A stretch of 64,000 nucleotides of DNA, taken from assembly GCF_011947365.2 (NCBI RefSeq), contig NZ_JAAVSH020000001.1:3556492-3620491 (forward strand), read 5' to 3'. The position numbers were made by a program, and so were the translations under genes. The notes under the pieces are model-generated. The model made no database searches and had not been told where the DNA came from. It saw only the letters and a program-made list of their open reading frames with translations. The DNA comes from an endosymbiont of Lamellibrachia barhami (GTDB lineage Bacteria > Pseudomonadota > Gammaproteobacteria > Chromatiales > Chromatiaceae). The first letter of the stretch is position 1; each line of letters begins with the position of its first letter. Positions 30,450-40,411 of the stretch are shown here, in pieces.

Positions 30450-32918
30450 ATGAAATTTATAGCCAATCTGAAACTCTCCCACAAACTGGCACTCATGGTG
30501 CTGGTGCCGCTGATTGTAATGATTGGGTTTGCGGCCACCCAATCGATCTCGGCCTTCTCACTGCGCCAGATCACGGTCCAGCTGCAAACCATGAGCGAAC
30601 TGAGTGTCAATATCAGCAACCTGGTGCATGAATTGCAGAAAGAGCGCGGCATGACCGCCGGCTTCATCGGTAGTGGAGGGAAAAAGTTTGGCGACACCAT
30701 CAAAGATCAGCGCCAGGAGACGAACCAGAAACTCGCAGTGCTGAAACAGTTCCTGGAAACATTCGGTGGCTCTGCACTGGGATCAAAATTCCAGAACAAC
30801 CTGGGAAAAACACTGGAGCGCCTGGATCAGCTTGAGAACAAGCGTAAGGCAGTCGATACCTTTACCCTGAAACTCGGCGACGCCCTGAGGTACTACACCG
30901 GCAACAACGCAGCACTGCTTGGACTGATCTCCGAATTGTCCACCCTCAGCCCCGAGAAAGAGCTGGCGATCATGACCGCAGCCTACGCAAACTACCTGCA
31001 GGGCAAGGAGCGGGCCGGCATCGAGCGGGCCGTCATGTCCAATGTATTTGCCAAGGATCAGTTTCTCGGCGGCCTGTTCAACAAGTTCATGTCTTTGATC
31101 ACCGTACAAAACACCTACCAGGAGGTCTTTCTCTCCCTCGCAAAAGAGGAGAACAAGGCGCTCTACAAGAACTCCCTGCAGGGTGAATTCGTTGATGAGA
31201 CCGAACGGATGCGCAAAGTTGCTATCGATAAGGCCACATCCGGCGGTTTCGGTATCGATGCGGTCTACTGGTTCAAGATGCAGACAGGCAAGATCAATCT
31301 GTTGAAAAAGGTAGAAGACCAGCTCGCAGCTGGGTTGCGCATCAAAGCCGATGAACTCAAGGCCAGTGCAACCATGGAACTGGCGCTCTCTCTACTGATC
31401 GCACTGCTGGGGCTTGCGGTCTCCGCCGGCCTGGGCTTCTATGTCGGACGCGGTGTCCGGCAGCAGTTGGGCGGCGAACCCGGCCATATCGAAGAGATCG
31501 CCAACCGCATCGCCAACGGCAGCCTCGACATGAAACTGCAGTCTACCGGGGCAACCGGCATATACGCAGCCATGATCACCATGCAACAGCGGCTGTCGGA
31601 AGTCATAGAAAGGGACATACAGTCTATCGTCGACTCCGCACGCGCAGGAGATCTGAGCGGCAGGATTCCACTGGAAGGCAAGCAGGGTTTTTATGAAAAA
31701 CTCAGTTCCGGCGTCAACGACCTGGTGGAAGTCAGTGAGAATGTCATCGACGACACCCAGCGTGTATTTGGCGCGCTCTCCCGGGGCGATCTGAATGAAC
31801 GTATCGAACGGGAATACAAAGGCTCCTTCGACCAGCTGAAACAGGATGCCAATGCAACCATCCTCAAGATCCAGGAGGTGATAGAGGGGGACATACAGTC
31901 ACTCGTGGATGCGGCCCGCTCCGGTGACCTGAATCAGCGTATCGATCTGGGCAACAAGCAGGGTTTCTTTGCGACATTGAGTAGCGGCATCAACGAACTG
32001 ATCGATTCCGTGGAAAATGTTTTCAGTGATATCGCCCAATCCATGCACGACATGGCCAAAGGAGACCTGACCAAACCGATCACGAGAAACTATCAGGGTA
32101 CCTTCGATGACCTGAAGCAGGACATCAACCAAACCATGACCAACCTGGAGCAGATTATTATCCAATTACGTGAATCGGGCGAGGTAATCACCACCGCCTC
32201 GGGCGAGATCTCCTCCGGCAACAACAACCTCTCATCCCGTACCGAACAGCAAGCCAGCTCACTGGAGGAGACCGCCTCCAGCATGGAAGAGCTGACCAGC
32301 ACGGTGAGGAACAACGCCGACAACGCACAACAGGCCAATCAACTGGCCGCCAACGCATGCCGTACAGCAGAAGCGGGTGGTGAAGTGGTGCGACAGGCGA
32401 TAGAGGCCATGGAGGCCATCAACCAGTCCAGCAGCAAGATCACTGAGATCATCGGCGTCATCGATGAGATCGCCTTTCAGACCAACCTACTGGCCCTTAA
32501 CGCCTCTGTCGAAGCCGCCAGAGCCGGTGAACAGGGGCGGGGTTTCGCGGTTGTTGCCACAGAGGTTCGCAATCTGGCTGGCCGTAGCGCGACGGCCGCC
32601 AAAGAGATCAAAGAGCTGATCCGGGACAGCGGAGAGAAGGTGAAGACTGGCGCGGAACTGGTCGACCAGTCAGGTGAAAACCTGGAAGAGATCGTCAATG
32701 GCGTGAAAAAGGTCGGTGACATCGTCTCCGAGATCGCCGCCGCCAGTCAGGAGCAGTCTGCCGGTATCGATCAGGTTAACCAGGCGGTGACCAGCATGGA
32801 CGAGGTGACCCAGCAGAATGCCGCACTTGCCGAAGAGACGTCCGCCGCGGCCGCCTCGATGAGCGAGAAGGCGCAGGAGATGGATCAGCTGATGGGATTC
32901 TTCACGGTCTCCAGATGA
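30450..32918 (+). CDS. Methyl-accepting chemotaxis protein with nitrate/nitrite-sensing (NIT) domain
   Basis: An 822-residue receptor. TM1 (12-30), a periplasmic NIT-type helical domain (about 50-290; [18 protein letters not shown] is its hallmark) and TM2 (309-332). A chain of HAMP and HAMP-like modules follows (about 335-570, with the repeated pattern IxxxARxGDLxxRI at 393 and 484), then a standard signalling domain. The hairpin tip [36 protein letters not shown] is complete, with methylation helices on either side. There is no C-terminal CheR pentapeptide. The ATG at 30450 has GAGGAAA upstream. A sigma-28 promoter implies coexpression with flagella. Confidence 0.95.
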   Translation: MKFIANLKLSHKLALMVLVPLIVMIGFAATQSISAFSLRQITVQLQTMSELSVNISNLVHELQKERGMTAGFIGSGGKKFGDTIKDQRQETNQKLAVLKQFLETFGGSALGSKFQNNLGKTLERLDQLENKRKAVDTFTLKLGDALRYYTGNNAALLGLISELSTLSPEKELAIMTAAYANYLQGKERAGIERAVMSNVFAKDQFLGGLFNKFMSLITVQNTYQEVFLSLAKEENKALYKNSLQGEFVDETERMRKVAIDKATSGGFGIDAVYWFKMQTGKINLLKKVEDQLAAGLRIKADELKASATMELALSLLIALLGLAVSAGLGFYVGRGVRQQLGGEPGHIEEIANRIANGSLDMKLQSTGATGIYAAMITMQQRLSEVIERDIQSIVDSARAGDLSGRIPLEGKQGFYEKLSSGVNDLVEVSENVIDDTQRVFGALSRGDLNERIEREYKGSFDQLKQDANATILKIQEVIEGDIQSLVDAARSGDLNQRIDLGNKQGFFATLSSGINELIDSVENVFSDIAQSMHDMAKGDLTKPITRNYQGTFDDLKQDINQTMTNLEQIIIQLRESGEVITTASGEISSGNNNLSSRTEQQASSLEETASSMEELTSTVRNNADNAQQANQLAANACRTAEAGGEVVRQAIEAMEAINQSSSKITEIIGVIDEIAFQTNLLALNASVEAARAGEQGRGFAVVATEVRNLAGRSATAAKEIKELIRDSGEKVKTGAELVDQSGENLEEIVNGVKKVGDIVSEIAAASQEQSAGIDQVNQAVTSMDEVTQQNAALAEETSAAAASMSEKAQEMDQLMGFFTVSR

Positions 32919-32922
32919 GATC

Positions 32923-32992
32923 GCCGGTTCCGCTACGCTTGAACCGCCTACTTCAACGCTGTAGGCCAGATCAGGTGAAGCGGCTCCTGGGA
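32923..32992. repeat. REP-like pair, second copy degenerate
   Basis: CCGGTTC-CGCTACGCTT-GAACCG (32924-32946) and CTAC directly after the chemoreceptor gene; an inverted, decayed partner (GTAGGCCAGATCAGGTGAAGCGG...) starts at 32961. Confidence 0.75.
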
Positions 32993-33101
32993 TCTATATT
33001 CTTAAGTCCGCCATACTGTGCTTCCCGCACATTTTTCTCAGCAGTTTATCCGTAGACTGTCACTGATTTTAGTAAATACCAAGCTGTATTTGGAGTTCAT
33101 C

Positions 33102-34052
33102 ATGTACAAACATATCGCGCTTTCCGGTCTCTCTTTTTCCCTCATGCTCCTGCTACTTGCAGGGTGTGGCGGCGGTGACACCGGCACCACAACCGCCAGC
33201 CGGATAGACCTTGGCATTACCGACGCGCCGATAGATGGTGCCGACGCGGTGTGGGTCGAATTCAGCGAGGTTGTCATTCAACCTGCCGACGGCGCACGCA
33301 TCAACATTCTGATGGAGGACGTGAACGGCAACCCCACCCCCAAACGCATCAATCTGCTCGACCTGCAGGGCGGTGTGCGGGATATGCTGCTGGACGGCTA
33401 TGAGCTTCCCACAGGCCAGTACAGCTGGATTCGTCTCATGGTCAACGCTGAGGCCGACGGCATACTCGATTCCTATATTGAGTTTCCCGGCCCGCTGCAG
33501 TACGAACTCAGGGTACCCAGCGGACCCCAGACAGGGCTTAAGATAAACACCGGCTTCGAGATCCTGGAGGGTGATACCAACGATTACACCATCGATTTCG
33601 ACCTGCGCAAATCCGTGCATCAGCCCAATGGGCAGGTAGGTCCTTTGGGGCCGGTCTATTTCCTGCGCCCCACCCTGCGCCTGGTAAAAACAGCCACCAC
33701 CGGCACCATTTCAGGCACTGTCGATCCTGTCGTCTTTGCGGGTGAAGCCTGTGACGGCAACACTGTGGGTTACGCTGTGTATGTCTTTAGCGGCGCCGGT
33801 GTAATCCCCGTCGATGTCAACGTCAACGATCCCGATCCTGCAAGAAACAACCCGGTCACCACTGCTGCCATCTCCGACGACGGCAACTTCACCTACACCG
33901 CCGCTTACCTGAGCGGGGGGACATACACGGTGGCTGCAACCTGTGCGGCCGACCTGGATGATCCGGAACAGGATGATGCTGCCGTCACCTTTGTCGGCAC
34001 TGCTGATGTCAACGTCACCGCAGGCGGGGAGACGCTGCACCCCATTCCCTGA
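33102..34052 (+). CDS. DUF4382 lipoprotein
   Basis: A 316-residue lipoprotein. The signal peptide ends LLLLAGC, a proper lipobox with Cys22. Residues about 35-190 match the DUF4382 pattern (LGITDAPIDGADAVWVEFSEVVIQP, INLLDLQGG, LPTGQYSWIRLMV). The C-terminal part is a beta-sandwich-like region (GTISGTVDPVV, GTYTVAATC). TTGGAG precedes the ATG at 33102. Probably cell-surface or periplasmic; function unknown. No linked partner. Confidence 0.87.
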   Translation: MYKHIALSGLSFSLMLLLLAGCGGGDTGTTTASRIDLGITDAPIDGADAVWVEFSEVVIQPADGARINILMEDVNGNPTPKRINLLDLQGGVRDMLLDGYELPTGQYSWIRLMVNAEADGILDSYIEFPGPLQYELRVPSGPQTGLKINTGFEILEGDTNDYTIDFDLRKSVHQPNGQVGPLGPVYFLRPTLRLVKTATTGTISGTVDPVVFAGEACDGNTVGYAVYVFSGAGVIPVDVNVNDPDPARNNPVTTAAISDDGNFTYTAAYLSGGTYTVAATCAADLDDPEQDDAAVTFVGTADVNVTAGGETLHPIP

Positions 34053-34071
34053 TCCATACGGATCGACTGCT

Positions 34072-34225
34072 GTAGGTCGGGTTAGATGCGCGTTGCTTCG
34101 AACCTGGATTTTACCACCAGACTTTGCGCGCATCGTAACCCGACAAATTGTCGTCGGGTTACATCGCGCACAGAATGTAGTACCGGATTGAAACTTTCTA
34201 CCGCTGCGCGATTAACCCGACCTAC
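34072..34225. repeat. Four-arm palindromic repeat (GTAGGTCGGGTTA family)
   Basis: Four related arms alternate in direction: GTAGGTCGGGTTAGATGCGCG (34072-34092, shown by its ends GTAGGTCGGG and ATGCGCG), CGCGCATCGTAACCCGAC (34127), GTCGGGTTACATCGCGCA (34153) and TGCGCGATTAACCCGACC (34205). The last arm supplies the final residues and TAA stop of ubiI. The family is distinct from the CGCTACGCTT repeats. Confidence 0.85.
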
Positions 34226-35459
34226 GTTCTGTTGATCTGTCCCAATCGCGCCGCGCCAGCTTTGGCAACTCCCCCACCATCCCCATCGCCCGCCGTACCA
34301 CGATATGTTTGAGCGGACCTGAATGGTCCACCAGACTCAACCCCAGGTTGCGGGCCAGCTTGAGGGGCAATATTTCGTTGCTGAAGAAACGTTTGAAAAA
34401 ATCCATGGCGCCGAGCATGCCCATGTTTGCCCCTTTACGCGCCCGTTCATAACTGCGCAGGGTGGCCGGCGAACCAATCTTGCGTCCCGCCTGCCTCGCT
34501 TCAATCAATACCTCCGCCAGTTGCGCCGCATCGAGAAAACCGAGATTCACGCCTTGGCCCGCCAAGGGGTGAATGGCATGAGCGGCATCCCCCACCAAGG
34601 CCAGCCCTTCACGAATATAGGTCTCCGCATGTCCCAGGCGCAGGGGGAATGCCGCCCTCGGCCCCACCTCAAGCACCTCCCCCAGATTCTGCTCACTGGC
34701 CCGGGTCAACTCCCGGCAGAAACCGGCATCGTCCAGCGCCATCAACTCCCTGGCCAGCAGGGGGGAAGTCGACCAGACGATAGAGCAGCGGCCGTCATCG
34801 ATAGGCAGAAACGCCAGGGGGCCGGTAGGCATAAATCGCTGCCAGGCGGTATTCTGATGATGTAACGCGGGGCGCACGGTGGCGACGATGGCGTGCTGAT
34901 CGTAGTCCCAGCCACGGGTGCCGATTGCCGCCATCCTGCGGATCAGGGACTCTCGCCCATCCGCGCCCACTACCAGTTTCGCCTGCAGAGAGGCGCCGTC
35001 TCTCAGCGTTACTGAAGGTGTCGGCCCCATCTTGAGATCGGCCACTTCAGCCGGACATATCCGGGTGACATTTTCATAGGTTGCCAGCCGCTCCCAGAGC
35101 GCCAGTTGGGTGACCCTGTTCTCCACGATATGGCCGAGATTGGACTCACCGACGTCGTGACAGCTGAAGTGGATGCTGCCGCTGCCCCCCGCATCCCAGA
35201 CGTGCATATCGCTATAGGGTGAAACGCGTTTCTCGCACATGCGATCCCAAACCCCCAGGTTTTCCAGCACCTGCTGGGAGGCCCGCGTCAGGGCTGAGAC
35301 CCGCAGGTCGACCTCATCCTCGGGCCAGTCGGTTTGCGGCTCACGCAACTCCAGCACACAGAGATCGAAACCGGCATCGGCCATGGCGCAGCCGAGGGCG
35401 CTGCCCACCATGCCGCCACCCACGACGATCAGATCAAAACTGTCTCGTTGTTCAGACAA
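34212..35459 (-). CDS. ubiI: Ubiquinone-biosynthesis FAD monooxygenase (UbiI/VisC type)
   Basis: A 415-residue FAD monooxygenase of the UbiH/UbiI/UbiF family. The N-terminal dinucleotide motif is LIVVGGGMVGSALGCAMADAG; the second FAD motif is ALVGDAAHAIHPLAGQGVNLG, and DLRVSALTRAS is typical of the VisC group. Its place next to ubiH-pepP-ygfB is that of ubiI in E. coli, acting on ring C5 in coenzyme Q synthesis (assignment from context). Its C-terminal RRSG-stop is encoded by a palindromic repeat. It overlaps ubiH by 8 bases. Confidence 0.87.
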   Translation of the reverse strand: MSEQRDSFDLIVVGGGMVGSALGCAMADAGFDLCVLELREPQTDWPEDEVDLRVSALTRASQQVLENLGVWDRMCEKRVSPYSDMHVWDAGGSGSIHFSCHDVGESNLGHIVENRVTQLALWERLATYENVTRICPAEVADLKMGPTPSVTLRDGASLQAKLVVGADGRESLIRRMAAIGTRGWDYDQHAIVATVRPALHHQNTAWQRFMPTGPLAFLPIDDGRCSIVWSTSPLLARELMALDDAGFCRELTRASEQNLGEVLEVGPRAAFPLRLGHAETYIREGLALVGDAAHAIHPLAGQGVNLGFLDAAQLAEVLIEARQAGRKIGSPATLRSYERARKGANMGMLGAMDFFKRFFSNEILPLKLARNLGLSLVDHSGPLKHIVVRRAMGMVGELPKLARRDWDRSTERRSG

Positions 35460-36675
35460 GAGGAATACCTCGCGCCAGTCGCGGCAGCCGTCCGTTCAAT
35501 CCCATGAACTGACGAGCCACCAGATGCTTCAACCCCGGGGCGCTATCCAGCCCGAGCAGCGCGAGATTGCGCGCCAGACGCAACGGAGTCAGAGGATTGG
35601 CAAACAGGCGCGCCAGGGTATCGGTAATCATGGCCACCGCATTCTGATCCCGCCGCCGCCAGTCGACATAACGCTGCAGCAGATCCATGCTGCCGGGATC
35701 GCCCTGCCCTGCGGACACGTCAGCCAGAAGATCGGCAAGTACAGCAACGTCGCGAATTCCAAGATTGAAACCCTGTCCGGTAACCGGGTGCACCGTGTGC
35801 GCGGCATTGCCGATCAGCGCGATACGGGGGCGCACATGCTCATTGGCCTGCCGCAGCTTCAGAGGATAGGCAAAGCGTTTGCCGCACTTTGTCAGATATC
35901 CCAGGCGATAACCAATGCGAGTCTGCAGACGTTCCAGGAAGGCGGTTTCACCCAGCGCCATCAGCTCAGTGACCTGTTCATCTTTTGCCGTCCACACCAG
36001 AGAGCTACGCCCCTCGGTCATCGGCAACATTGCCAGGGGACCGGTATCGGTAAACCGTTCATAGGCGACCCCCTGATGAGGCCGTTCGGTAGTGATATTG
36101 GCAATGATGGCAGTCTGGCCATAGGTCTGCTCTTTGGATGAAATCGCCAGGCGACCTCTTACCACAGAGTCGCCACCATCCGCCGCGACCAACAGTGCTG
36201 CTGTCACGCGCCGGTCAATACCCGCTGCTTCCAGACTCACATCGACTGAATCATCAGAAACGGAAAAGCTCTTCAGACTCGCGGGACAGAGCAGATCGAT
36301 ATCCGACTCCTGTTGCAGATCCTTGAGCAGGGCCTGTCCCAAAGCACGAGCGGTGGCAACATAACCCAGCGCCTCCACGCCCTCACTGCGATTGTTGAGC
36401 CGGGCAAAACCGAAGTGGCCACGATCAGAGATATGGATATCTGTGATTGGCTCCGCCTCGCCGGAGAGCCCCTCCCAAACCCCCATGCCCTGCAGTATCA
36501 ATCGGGTCCCCCAGGAGAGGGCGATAACCCGGTCGTCATAGCTCGGCTGAAGATCGGAGTTGAACGGCCATGCCTCCACCACACCAATCTTCAGACCCAA
36601 TCCACAAATGGAACGGGCAAGGCTGGCCCCCACCATGCCGCCGCCGATAATGAGAACGTCGTAATCGTTTGCCAT
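35452..36675 (-). CDS. ubiH: 2-octaprenyl-6-methoxyphenol hydroxylase UbiH
   Basis: A 407-residue FAD monooxygenase, paralogue of the next gene. GGGMVGASLARSICGLG opens the Rossmann fold; ALIGNAAHTVHPVTGQGFNLGIRD is the second FAD motif, in the GNAAH form characteristic of UbiH rather than UbiI. It acts on ring C1 in coenzyme Q synthesis. It starts 5 bases after pepP. Confidence 0.9.
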   Translation of the reverse strand: MANDYDVLIIGGGMVGASLARSICGLGLKIGVVEAWPFNSDLQPSYDDRVIALSWGTRLILQGMGVWEGLSGEAEPITDIHISDRGHFGFARLNNRSEGVEALGYVATARALGQALLKDLQQESDIDLLCPASLKSFSVSDDSVDVSLEAAGIDRRVTAALLVAADGGDSVVRGRLAISSKEQTYGQTAIIANITTERPHQGVAYERFTDTGPLAMLPMTEGRSSLVWTAKDEQVTELMALGETAFLERLQTRIGYRLGYLTKCGKRFAYPLKLRQANEHVRPRIALIGNAAHTVHPVTGQGFNLGIRDVAVLADLLADVSAGQGDPGSMDLLQRYVDWRRRDQNAVAMITDTLARLFANPLTPLRLARNLALLGLDSAPGLKHLVARQFMGLNGRLPRLARGIPLV

Positions 36676-36680
36676 TTCAA

Positions 36681-38000
36681 CTAGGACCTGTTGACCCTAA
36701 CCATCAGGGTTTCGAGCTCGACTACCGTCTTGGGCGTATCCTTGGTCAGCAGATCACAACCATCCTTCGTCACCAACACATCGTCTTCAATCCTGATGCC
36801 GGTGTTCCACCACTTCTTCGCCACGCCTCTGGTGCCGGATGGGATATACAACCCCGGCTCGATGGTCAGAACCATGCCCGGCTCGAACAGCCGCCAGGTT
36901 CCATCGACCTTGTAATCCCCCACATCGTGCACATCCATACCGATCCAGTGGCCGGTGCGGTGCGGATAAAATTTCTTGTACTTCTCCTCACGGATCAGCT
37001 TGGGTACCGAACCTTTAAGAATGCCCAGCTTGACCAGACCTCGGGTCATGATGCGCACGGCAGCCAGGTGAGGATCGTTCCAGTGGTTACCCGGTTTCAC
37101 TTTGGCGATGGCGGCCTCCTGCGCCGCCAGCACCAGCTCATAGAGTTGCCGTTGGGGTTCTGTAAAAACGCCATTCACCGGATAGGTGCGGGTGATGTCG
37201 GAGGCGTAACACTCCAGCTCACAACCGGCGTCGATCAACAGCATGTCGCCATCATTCAACTTGTCCCGGTTATCGATATAGTGCAATACACAGGCGTTGT
37301 TGCCACCGCCCACGATAGGCGTATATGCCTGTTCACGCGTGCCGAGACGGCCACACTCGGCCAGGAACTCCGCCTCCAGCTGATACTCCCAGACACCCGC
37401 ACGACAAGTCTTCATCACCCGTTTGTGCGCCTTGGCGGAAATCTTTGCCGCCAGCCGCATCACCTTGATCTCGGAACGGCTTTTAAAAAGCCGCATCTCA
37501 TGCAGATAGTGATCGAGGGCGATGATCTCCATCGGCCCCTGGCCACCACTGCGGGATTCGCATCGAATCTGATTGATCCACTCCATCAGTCGCTTGTCCA
37601 GATCAGGACTGCAACCCATGGCATAGTAAACCCGGTCGGTCTGCTCCAACATGCGCGGCAGGATGTCGTCGAGATCGCCGATAGGGAAAGAGTCGTCGGC
37701 ATCGTAACTATCACAGGCGCCCTCCTGACCGGCCCGTGGACCATCCCACTGTTCCATCTTGGGATCCCGTTCGCGATTGAAGAGGATATACTCAGCCTGC
37801 TTTCTACCGGGAATCAGAACCGTGACAGCCTCCGGTTCAGGGAAACCGGTGAGGTAGAAAAAATCACTGTCCGGACGGTAATGATAGTGCACATCACGGT
37901 TGCGCACCTGCAGCGGTGAGGTCGGCAGGATTGCGATACTGCCCGGACCCATGATGCGCATCAGTTCACGACGACGCCGTTTGAACTCACTCGCTACCAT
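36681..38000 (-). CDS. pepP: Xaa-Pro aminopeptidase PepP
   Basis: A 439-residue metallopeptidase removing an N-terminal residue before proline. The N-terminal creatinase-like domain (FYLTGFPEPEAVTVLIPG) is followed by the pita-bread catalytic domain. The dinuclear-metal ligands are visible in LLIDAGCELECYASDITRTYPV (two Asp), TGHWIGMDVHD (His) and MVLTIEPGLYI (Glu). Length matches E. coli PepP (441). It overlaps ygfB by 14 bases. Confidence 0.96.
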   Translation of the reverse strand: MVASEFKRRRRELMRIMGPGSIAILPTSPLQVRNRDVHYHYRPDSDFFYLTGFPEPEAVTVLIPGRKQAEYILFNRERDPKMEQWDGPRAGQEGACDSYDADDSFPIGDLDDILPRMLEQTDRVYYAMGCSPDLDKRLMEWINQIRCESRSGGQGPMEIIALDHYLHEMRLFKSRSEIKVMRLAAKISAKAHKRVMKTCRAGVWEYQLEAEFLAECGRLGTREQAYTPIVGGGNNACVLHYIDNRDKLNDGDMLLIDAGCELECYASDITRTYPVNGVFTEPQRQLYELVLAAQEAAIAKVKPGNHWNDPHLAAVRIMTRGLVKLGILKGSVPKLIREEKYKKFYPHRTGHWIGMDVHDVGDYKVDGTWRLFEPGMVLTIEPGLYIPSGTRGVAKKWWNTGIRIEDDVLVTKDGCDLLTKDTPKTVVELETLMVRVNRS

Positions 38001-38553
38001 TACCCTTCTCCCGCTTGCCGGTCAGTGCCTCCCGGATCAGAAACACCGCCACCCGCAGAAACTCCTCCAGTTCGACATAGGCCAGTTCGGCCTCCTCACC
38101 TGGTTCAATATCCGCATGGTCGAGGCGGGTAAATTCCGTGATATCCCGGATCGCTTCTCCTGCCTCATCTTTCAACTGGGCTTCAGTGATACCCGCCAGC
38201 CCCAATCCATAGAGATAACCCTGACACCATTCACTCAATGCCTTGGCGCGTACCTCTATCTCCAGTTCGTCATCCGGCAGAAACGGCGTGAAATTCAGAT
38301 CTTCCCCTTCGATGTAACCCTGGGTCGACTGATAAAGCTGACCCAGCAACTGCCTGGCTTCAACCACCAGAAGATCATCGTCCGAGCGACCTTTGAACAA
38401 TTCGACAAACCAGGCAGCATGGGCATCAGAATGACCGGCACAGAGTATGCCGCTGATCACCCCATGAATCTCGCTCGCGCCAATATCCAGGCCGATCGAT
38501 TGCAGAACCTGATCAAAGCGTTCGAACTGGGGCATTGCCGGAGTATCGTTCAT
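37987..38553 (-). CDS. ygfB: YgfB/UPF0149 family protein
   Basis: A 188-residue acidic all-helical protein of UPF0149. Blocks: EIHGVISGILCAGH, WCQGYLYGLGLAG and EEAELAYVELEEFLRVAVFLIREAL. It is first in the ygfB-pepP-ubiH-ubiI operon, as in E. coli. In Pseudomonas YgfB affects beta-lactam resistance gene control; the role here is unknown. Confidence 0.93.
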   Translation of the reverse strand: MNDTPAMPQFERFDQVLQSIGLDIGASEIHGVISGILCAGHSDAHAAWFVELFKGRSDDDLLVVEARQLLGQLYQSTQGYIEGEDLNFTPFLPDDELEIEVRAKALSEWCQGYLYGLGLAGITEAQLKDEAGEAIRDITEFTRLDHADIEPGEEAELAYVELEEFLRVAVFLIREALTGKREKGNGSE

Positions 38554-38647
38554 GCAGATTTTCTTTACTTAACCTAATATTGAAGAAGAATCATAACATG
38601 AGCTGTAAAGATTGACCGTTCCCTGAGCGCCCTCTATATTGGGGAAC

Positions 38648-38881
38648 ATGATCGAAGATGAGATGAAAGAGAGCACAGAACTCGACCTCAGAAAACTTGA
38701 GCTTCAGATTGAAGAACTCATCCAGGCCTGCGCCTATCTGAAAGATGAGAATAAATCCCTGCGTGCCCGCCAGGATCGCCTGGTGGCAGAACGCGCCTCT
38801 CTGATCGAGAAGACTGAACTCGCCCGCACTCGGGTCGAGGCAATGATCACCCGCCTGAAGTCCATGGAAGCCCCACAGTGA
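38648..38881 (+). CDS. TIGR02449 ZapB-like coiled-coil protein
   Basis: A 77-residue coiled coil (LDLRKLELQIEELIQACAYLKDENKSL) of the TIGR02449 family found immediately upstream of zapA in many gammaproteobacteria. It is probably a division-ring accessory like ZapB (inference). GGGGAA precedes the ATG at 38648; TTG 38639 and ATG 38663 are alternatives. The stop overlaps the GTG start of zapA (GTGA). Confidence 0.88.
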   Translation: MIEDEMKESTELDLRKLELQIEELIQACAYLKDENKSLRARQDRLVAERASLIEKTELARTRVEAMITRLKSMEAPQ

Positions 38882-39192
38882 GTGAGACACAGACTCCCAT
38901 CACCGTCCTGATTCTGGATAAGGAGTATCGCGTCACCTGCGAACCGGAAGAACGCGAGTCGCTGATCGACACCGCACGCTTTCTCGATGACAGGATGAGA
39001 GATATCCGTAAGGCGGGACGGGTCATCGGCACCGAACGCATCGCAGTCATGGCCGCACTCAATATCGCACACGAACTACTGGAGCAGCGCAGCAGCAAAT
39101 CCAGCGATGTGCAGAATATCTCCCGCCGCATTCAAAATTTGCAGGAGAAGATCGAGATCGCGCTGAATTCAAGCAACCAACTGGAACTTTGA
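38878..39192 (+). CDS. zapA: Cell division protein ZapA
   Basis: A 104-residue FtsZ-bundling protein. It opens with the ZapA head (ITVLILDKEYRVTCEPEERESLIDTARFLDDRM) and ends in a coiled coil (IQNLQEKIEIALNSS). The start is GTG at 38878, coupled to the ZapB-like gene. 6S RNA follows directly, the standard zapA-ssrS-fau order. Confidence 0.96.
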   Translation: MSETQTPITVLILDKEYRVTCEPEERESLIDTARFLDDRMRDIRKAGRVIGTERIAVMAALNIAHELLEQRSSKSSDVQNISRRIQNLQEKIEIALNSSNQLEL

Positions 39193-39220
39193 CCCATTTA
39201 GGTTTAGCCTATAGGTAGAT

Positions 39221-39403
39221 GACCCCTGCCGTGTTCGTTAGTGACCCGGGTATTTTCTTGAGCCTAATTAGTGCCCTGGGAACAAAATGTCGATGCCGGT
39301 GTGCATGTCCGCCTCGTAGCGGGAAGCCTGAAGCATCCCTGCTGTTCCCACTTGAACCTACCGGTTCAAGAACAATGGTTTGCGACGGCACATGTGGGGG
39401 TTG
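39221..39403 (+). ncRNA. ssrS: 6S RNA
   Basis: A 183-base RNA gene between zapA and fau, the universal location in proteobacteria. The ends pair (GACCCCTGCCG with CGGCACATGTGGGGGTT). The conserved 3' block CTTGAACC...GGTTCAAG followed by TTTGCGACGGCACA matches E. coli 6S, and an open central bubble lies between CCTGGGAAC and GTTCCC. It mimics an open promoter and holds sigma-70 RNA polymerase in stationary phase. A -35/-10 pair, TTGACC at 39189-39194 and TATAGG at 39210-39215, overlaps the end of zapA. Confidence 0.92.
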
Positions 39404-39430
39404 TCTCTTTCAAATCACTCCCCTGCTCCG

Positions 39431-40015
39431 ATGAATACAAAATCGCTGCGCCACGTGGTCCGCACCCGACGGCGCCAATTGAGCAACCAGACACACAAAG
39501 CCCACAGCCTGCAGATGAAACGCCTGGCTTCGGCGTATACAGCATTCAGACACAGCCACCGCATCGCTTTCTATTTTGCTGCTGACGGAGAGATGGACCC
39601 AGCCCCTTTGGTAAAGCACGCACGCCACTCCGGTAAGCGCTGCTTCTTCCCCGTCCTGCGCAACCGCCCATCGCGATCCCTTTGGTTCGCGGAGCATAAA
39701 ATAGAAGGTCGACTGAAAAACAATCGATTCGGAATCCCCGAACCTGCATCACACCATAAACATATTTCCATGCCCTGGGGGCTGGACCTGATCTTCGTGC
39801 CACTGGTTGCATTTGACATCCAAGGTAACCGACTAGGAATGGGAGGTGGCTTCTATGACCGCACACTCGCATTCAGAAAAAATCGTCATCACTGGCCCGG
39901 ACCAAAACTGGTTGGACTTGCCCATGAGTGCCAAAGGGTCGATGGCCTTCAGGCAAAACCGTGGGACATCCAACTCGATGCGATCATTACCGAGAAGAAG
40001 ATCTATTCATTGTAA
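39431..40015 (+). CDS. fau: 5-formyltetrahydrofolate cyclo-ligase
   Basis: A 194-residue enzyme that converts 5-formyl- to 5,10-methenyl-tetrahydrofolate using ATP. The C-terminal signature RLGMGGGFYDRTLAF is complete, as is VPLVAFDIQGNRLG. The 6S RNA-fau order (ygfA in E. coli) allows processing of 6S from a joint transcript. The ATG at 39431 begins NTKSLRHVVRTRRRQLS, the family's usual start. Confidence 0.94.
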   Translation: MNTKSLRHVVRTRRRQLSNQTHKAHSLQMKRLASAYTAFRHSHRIAFYFAADGEMDPAPLVKHARHSGKRCFFPVLRNRPSRSLWFAEHKIEGRLKNNRFGIPEPASHHKHISMPWGLDLIFVPLVAFDIQGNRLGMGGGFYDRTLAFRKNRHHWPGPKLVGLAHECQRVDGLQAKPWDIQLDAIITEKKIYSL

Positions 40016-40081
40016 CTTTTCAGCTCACTCCTGATTTATACATCACGACCAATGAGCGAAATGAAGAACTAAAATAGATGC

Positions 40082-40168
40082 AGGCCGGTTCAAGCGTAGC
40101 GGAACCGGCAATGCTCTACCCGCTTTCAGTGATTAAACGCCCGAGCCGCTACGCTTGATCGGGCCTAC
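40082..40168. repeat. REP-like inverted pair in the fau / histone-like gap
   Basis: GGCCGGTTC-AAGCGTAGCG-GAACCGGC (40083-40109) faces CCCGAGC-CGCTACGCTT-GATCGGG (40140-40162). The second has one arm mismatch. The remainder of the 40016-40411 gap is AT-rich leader for the next gene with no other recognised feature. Confidence 0.85.
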
Positions 40169-40411
40169 ATCCATGATGGACAGACAAACATCTTTGACCC
40201 GTATTCCGTTTACACTTTCCACATCGATAACATCCACTCGCAGGAATCCTCATCAATCAATCCTAGCAACGATAGTATCGTTCACTTACTCTACTTGAAT
40301 ACAAGCAACAGACTGTATTAAATAAGAAAAAACGTATTTATTCTGGATTTTTTTTCAAGCTGACTTATACTCAGTGCATCATATGGGGTAGATGTCTCTG
40401 GAGGACATGTT

